From NCBI GenBank assembly GCA_035480615.1, contig DATIHO010000070.1, forward strand, positions 1-9,804: a DNA stretch of 9,804 nucleotides, in the 5' to 3' direction. The position numbers and the translations under genes were made by a program. Of the stretch, positions 6,311 to 9,804 are shown in pieces (positions within the stretch are counted from its first letter, which is position 1; each line of letters opens with the position of its first letter). Source of the stretch: CAIPFQ01 sp035480615 (GTDB taxonomy: Bacteria; Chlamydiota; Chlamydiia; Chlamydiales; SM23-39). The notes under the pieces were generated by a model that saw only the letters and a list, made by a program, of their open reading frames with translations, had not been told where the DNA came from and made no database searches.

Positions 6311-7624
6311 ATGGTTAAAGATTTTCTTTATTCCGAAAAAAAAATTTATGATCCGGTACATGGGTTCATCCCTTTTGACGAATTTGAAAAAGAATTAATT
6401 GATTCTCTTCCTTTTCAGCGGCTTCATTATATTCATCAATTAGGAATCGCATATCTTGTTTATCCTGGGGCTACGCATACGCGATTTGAGCACTCTTTAG
6501 GAGTCATGCATCTTGTAAGTCTTATGTTTGAAAAAATTTGCAAATCGGTGCGCGCCGATGTATTCCATTTTGTTCCAAGAAAGGGGTCTTCAGATTATCA
6601 TTATTGGCGTAGAGTGCTTAGGATGGCTGCCCTTTGCCATGATTTGGGACACTTGCCATTTTCTCACGTCGCTGAACAAGATTTTCTTGGGACAAGGGGT
6701 CATGAAACTTGGACAATAAAAATTATCGATAGTGCTTATCTTGCGCCGGTCTGGAAAAAATTGCGCAACGCCCCTGCTTACATGGAAGATCTTATAGAAC
6801 GCAATATTATAGAGGACATAAAAAAAATTTCGATTGGAGAAGAAAAATGGACAGCGGCGACAGGTCAAACGTTTAACTCCTGGGAGAAAATTGTTTCTGA
6901 GCTGATTACAGGGAATTTTTTTGGCGCTGACCGGATTGATTACCTGCTGCGCGATTCAAGAAGCACTGGAGTAGTTTATGGACTTTTTGATTACCATCAA
7001 CTCATTGAAATGCTCCGGATTTTGCCGTCAGCCGATCATGGCTCCGATGAATTGCAGCTGGGCATTGATGAAAATGGCCTTGAATCGTGCGAAGCGCTTC
7101 TTTTAGCTCGTCATTTTATGCATCGCCGGATTTATCAATATTCTTCGGTAAAAGCCTATAATTTTCATTTGCGCCGATATATGCGAGCGAATTATTCCCC
7201 TAAAATGTTAGAGAATATTGATGATTTTCTTCTTTTAAGCGATACAGATGTGATTTCTTCATTAAATAAAGCCGCAAAAGATCCTTCAACGCCGGGTCAT
7301 GACGACGCCCGATGCGTCATTTACCGTCGACATCGTTTCCGTGCCATCGCTTTGCCTGAAGAGATAGGGGAGTGGGATTTAAAGGAATTTAAAAAACGTG
7401 AAAGAATTTCCGATTCTGAAATTGATTGGGAATTTCATCAAGTAAAACCTCCTCCGGATCGTCTCTCTTTTCCCGTTGCCCGCCGCCATATGGTCATTCG
7501 AAAAGCGCGCGAATGTTCAGATCTTCTCCTTAAAGTCCCGTCTAAAAAATCAAATTGGGTTTTTATCGCTCCCGAACATGATCTTGCACTCATTGATTTT
7601 CTTGATAACTGGCCTTCTCAATGA
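6311..7624 (+). CDS. HD-domain phosphohydrolase (dNTPase/SAMHD1-like, COG1078 type)
   Basis: 437 residues. It begins with the family signature K-x-I-Y-D-P-V-H-G (residues 10-18), then L-P-F-Q-R-L. Metal ligands of the HD site are intact: His61 in T-R-F-E-H-S-L-G, His110-Asp111 in L-C-H-D-L-G-H-L-P-F-S-H, and Asp207 in G-A-D-R-I-D-Y-L-L-R-D-S. His114 and His119 and the H-E pair (131-132) also match SAMHD1-type enzymes. Known relatives hydrolyse (d)NTPs to nucleoside and triphosphate, or other nucleotides; the substrate here is not readable from sequence. It starts five bases after the guaC-like stop with no strong ribosome site, so translation is probably coupled, and its stop overlaps the next start (ATGA at 7621-7624). 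Position between a GMP reductase and a nucleotide-transporter relative supports a nucleotide substrate. Confidence 0.85.
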   Translation: MVKDFLYSEKKIYDPVHGFIPFDEFEKELIDSLPFQRLHYIHQLGIAYLVYPGATHTRFEHSLGVMHLVSLMFEKICKSVRADVFHFVPRKGSSDYHYWRRVLRMAALCHDLGHLPFSHVAEQDFLGTRGHETWTIKIIDSAYLAPVWKKLRNAPAYMEDLIERNIIEDIKKISIGEEKWTAATGQTFNSWEKIVSELITGNFFGADRIDYLLRDSRSTGVVYGLFDYHQLIEMLRILPSADHGSDELQLGIDENGLESCEALLLARHFMHRRIYQYSSVKAYNFHLRRYMRANYSPKMLENIDDFLLLSDTDVISSLNKAAKDPSTPGHDDARCVIYRRHRFRAIALPEEIGEWDLKEFKKRERISDSEIDWEFHQVKPPPDRLSFPVARRHMVIRKARECSDLLLKVPSKKSNWVFIAPEHDLALIDFLDNWPSQ

Positions 7625-8859
7625 ACACCTCCGAAAAATGGTTTGTGTTTTTTTCAATGCTCGTTGGATTTTTCATATCGACTGAATATGCGGTGACCCG
7701 GCCGGCTAGCAGCGCGATTTTCCTTTCAGTCTTTTCTTCGCAGGCGATTCCCTGTGTCTGGTTGATTTCAGTTCCGATCAACCTTTTCATCGTTCATATT
7801 TATAATCGATATCTTTTAAAAGTCGGTCCACTCAAAATGATCGGCTCAGTTGCAGCCATCGTGATTAGCGTGCATCTTTTCTGTTTTGCTTTTTTATCCA
7901 AGTTTCCAGAGTTCATTTTCTTTCAATTTATCTTCAAGGATATTTACATTCTTTTAATGTATAAGCAGCTTTGGTCGATGATTCATTGTACGATTTCCTC
8001 ATCCAGGGCAAAATATTTGTATGGAAGCATTTTTGGAGTGGGCACTTTAGGAGCTGTTGTTGGCAGTCTTATTCCTGGGTTTTTTGCGGTGAATCTTGGC
8101 TCGGAAAATCTTTTTCTTTGTACAGGGCCTCTCTATCTTTTGCTCTATTTCAGCTATTTCCTAGCCTATAAAAGAAGCCCTCTTCAGCATGAACTGTCTC
8201 AACATCCAGACGTAGATTCCAAAGAGAGTTTTACCTTGATCCGCCGCTCCCCTTTTCTCATTGCAGCGCTTCTCTTGGTTGTTTTCATGCAGGTATCAGT
8301 TGGATTGATGGACTATCAATTCAATGCCCATTTGGAACTCAATATTTTAGATAAAGATCTTCGTACAGAATATATGGGGCGCGTTGTTGGATTGACCAAT
8401 GCCGTAAGTTTGGGGTTACAACTTGTGGGAGGAATTTTTCTTATTCATCTATTTGGAGTAAAAAGGGGGCATCTTCTGGTTCCTGTCATGCTTTTTATAA
8501 ACGCTTTTTTTACGGTCGTTATTCCTACTTTTTCGATGATCTCCTTTGCCTATATCTTCATTAAATCGATCGATTTTTCTTTATTCGGGATCATTCGGGA
8601 AATGCTTTACATTCCAATGAAGCTTCAGGAGAAATTTCGAGCTAAAGCAATTATCGATGTCTTTGCTTATCGATCATCAAAAGCCTTAGTCTCATTGTGT
8701 ATTTTGGGGCTGCAATATTTTATAGGAAAAGAAATTCTCTCGATTACAAATGTGCTTTCGATGATTGTCTTGCTAGCGTGGATTGCCTTTGTCATCGTGA
8801 TGCTCTATATACCCAAAGCCGGTTTATTGCAAAAGATTGGAGAATCAAGTATTTCTTAA
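7621..8859 (+). CDS. NTT-like nucleotide transporter family membrane protein
   Basis: 412 residues with about eleven or twelve hydrophobic helices (roughly 7-27, 44-62, 72-92, 96-113, 135-157, 163-183, 210-230, 257-278, 283-302, 305-325, 353-372, 375-397). The most telling part is R-E-M-L-Y-I-P-M-K (326-334), followed by K-A-I-I-D-V-F-A-Y-R-S-S-K-A (342-355). It parallels the K-E-M-A-Y-I-P-L ... A-x-x-D-V ... G-K motif near the C-terminus of ATP/ADP translocases (NTT/TLC family) of chlamydiae, rickettsiae and plastids. It is shorter than typical NTTs (about 500 residues), and the N-terminal half matches only loosely. It is therefore best described as a divergent NTT-like carrier; nucleotides or related metabolites are the likely substrate, with direction and specificity unknown. 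A general MFS transporter is the alternative. Its ATG overlaps the preceding stop. Confidence 0.65.
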   Translation: MNTSEKWFVFFSMLVGFFISTEYAVTRPASSAIFLSVFSSQAIPCVWLISVPINLFIVHIYNRYLLKVGPLKMIGSVAAIVISVHLFCFAFLSKFPEFIFFQFIFKDIYILLMYKQLWSMIHCTISSSRAKYLYGSIFGVGTLGAVVGSLIPGFFAVNLGSENLFLCTGPLYLLLYFSYFLAYKRSPLQHELSQHPDVDSKESFTLIRRSPFLIAALLLVVFMQVSVGLMDYQFNAHLELNILDKDLRTEYMGRVVGLTNAVSLGLQLVGGIFLIHLFGVKRGHLLVPVMLFINAFFTVVIPTFSMISFAYIFIKSIDFSLFGIIREMLYIPMKLQEKFRAKAIIDVFAYRSSKALVSLCILGLQYFIGKEILSITNVLSMIVLLAWIAFVIVMLYIPKAGLLQKIGESSIS

Positions 8860-8863
8860 TGTT

Positions 8864-9658
8864 ATGCGTTGCAGCGGTTATTGCACGGCTGCGAGTTTTG
8901 ATACCGCACGCCTTTTCCAATTTCTTCAAATAATGGGAACTACTCAATTCTATCGAGATGTGATTCATGCGCAGCCTAAAGATGAAAAGGGGATCAAGCG
9001 CGATATCTTTTATTTTCCTTATGCGGTCGTCGTCTTTTGGGGTTTTACGATAGACGAGGAGAGAGCGACATTAGATATGTTGAAAAAATTTCAGAAAGAG
9101 CCACTGGAAAAAACCGAACTCGATGAATTCAGCTTTTCTTATGGCGATCAAATGAAAATCGTAGAAGATAAAATCATTTTACAAAAAAAAGATCCCATGA
9201 CCAAATTAGCCGTCTCCTATGCGATTAGCCAATCGGTGAAATTGACTGTATTTGAGGAGGCTATTACCCAAACGGTAGAGCAAACAAGGTTTTTACCAAA
9301 AAACTTAGCGCAAAAAGGAAATATTCCTCTTTCCAGAAAAGAAATCTCACAAAAAATGGGACAGCTCTTTTTAGAACGCAATTACATTAATCTTCACACA
9401 GAAATCCTCGATACACCGGAATTTTTCTGGGAACATTCGGAATTAGAGCCGATTTACAGAAGAACCACTCATTATCTGGATGTCACCAAACGAGTGGAAC
9501 TTTTAAATCGACGACTGAATCTTCTTCATGAATTATTCGAAATTTTAGGAAATGAATTAAAATCCCAACATTCTTCTCGTCTTGAGGTGACAATCGTGAT
9601 CTTAATCGTGATTGAAGTTGTTCTTGCGGCTCTTAAAGATCTGTTTCATTTGATTTGA
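8864..9658 (+). CDS. RMD1/YagE family protein (DUF155)
   Basis: 264 residues from the ATG at 8864, four bases after the previous stop. A TTG start at 8837 would add nine residues inside the preceding gene, but the family usually begins near M-R-C-S-G-Y-C-T-A. The core has the hallmark F-x-Y-A-V-V-V-F-W-G strand, then K-L-A-V-S-Y-A-I-S-Q-S-V-K-L-x-V-F-E and a C-terminal helical part (R-R-L-N-L-L-H-E-L-F-E-I-L) ending in a hydrophobic tail helix (about 240-262), probably a membrane anchor. Eukaryotic relatives (Rmd1, Rmd8, Rmnd1) include mitochondrial inner-membrane proteins needed for mitochondrial translation; the bacterial role is unknown. It is last in the operon, followed within ten bases by a palindromic element that may end the transcript. 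Confidence 0.8.
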   Translation: MRCSGYCTAASFDTARLFQFLQIMGTTQFYRDVIHAQPKDEKGIKRDIFYFPYAVVVFWGFTIDEERATLDMLKKFQKEPLEKTELDEFSFSYGDQMKIVEDKIILQKKDPMTKLAVSYAISQSVKLTVFEEAITQTVEQTRFLPKNLAQKGNIPLSRKEISQKMGQLFLERNYINLHTEILDTPEFFWEHSELEPIYRRTTHYLDVTKRVELLNRRLNLLHELFEILGNELKSQHSSRLEVTIVILIVIEVVLAALKDLFHLI

Positions 9659-9666
9659 GAGACTAA

Positions 9667-9804
9667 GAGGGTGTCTACAATGTGAGCTTCTGTCGATTTT
9701 TGGGTTCTTTTGAGCCGATTTTCGATTCAAATTGTGGGGGTAATATCAACTTTCGTATATGACCCCCACAATTTGAATCGAAAATCGGCCAAAATAATCC
9801 CAAA
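9667..9804. mobile_element. Palindromic element, copy 2 (inverted, cut by window end)
   Basis: It is related to the element at 561-731 but in reverse orientation. Its left arm (9667 onward, agcttctgtc at 9685-9694 and ggttcttttgagcc at 9703-9716) corresponds to the right arm of copy 1 read on the other strand. It begins just after TAA (9664-9666), the complement of the TTA next to copy 1. The inner arms 9715-9741 and 9762-9788 form a perfect 27-bp stem, as in copy 1, though their sequence differs from copy 1 at six positions per arm. The outer right arm continues past the window edge. It lies eight bases after the stop of the RMD1-family gene, where it could act as a terminator hairpin. Confidence 0.75.

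Overview
The window looks like accessory and housekeeping chromosome of an amoeba-associated intracellular bacterium, most plausibly an environmental chlamydia (Parachlamydiaceae-like). This is inference. It rests on moderate-to-low GC, an NTT-type (ATP/ADP translocase family) transporter gene, a eukaryote-like zinc-finger gene, and purine-salvage genes. No rRNA, tRNA or phylogenetic marker is present to prove the taxonomy.

Layout. Positions 16-561 encode a small lipoprotein with a BamE/DUF3192-like core. A 171-bp almost fully palindromic element (561-731) abuts its stop codon, and a second, unrelated perfect 24-bp hairpin follows (775-835). After an AT-rich promoter region comes the most unusual gene of the window (1017-2054). 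It encodes a 345-residue protein with six regularly spaced CX2C...CX2C fingers that closely resemble eukaryotic GATA-type zinc fingers, and the fingers have clearly been amplified at the DNA level. Next is a two-gene ABC transporter operon of LolD/FtsX-permease type (2237-4118). It converges with a one-base gap on a minus-strand MscS-family channel gene (4120-5187). A compact divergent promoter region (about 5188-5297) separates that gene from a tightly packed plus-strand operon (5298-9658): GMP reductase-like protein, HD-domain phosphohydrolase, NTT-like membrane transporter and an RMD1/DUF155 protein. The window ends inside a second copy of the palindromic element (9667-9804), in opposite orientation to the first.

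How the parts fit. The last operon reads as nucleotide uptake and purine-pool handling: a transporter of the nucleotide translocase family, a (d)NTPase-like HD enzyme and a GMP-to-IMP reductase, the last three junctions being 5 nt, a 4-nt ATGA overlap and 4 nt. The ABC pair probably serves the cell envelope (lipoprotein release or a MacB-like process). The GATA-like protein has no membrane segment and no signal peptide and is basic in its finger regions; a secreted host-directed DNA-binding effector is the most interesting hypothesis, but nothing in the sequence proves secretion.

Two observations stand out: the bacterial six-finger GATA-like protein, and the pair of palindromic elements. Their 27-bp inner stems differ from each other at six positions, yet each stem is perfectly self-complementary, so every change is compensated on the other arm.
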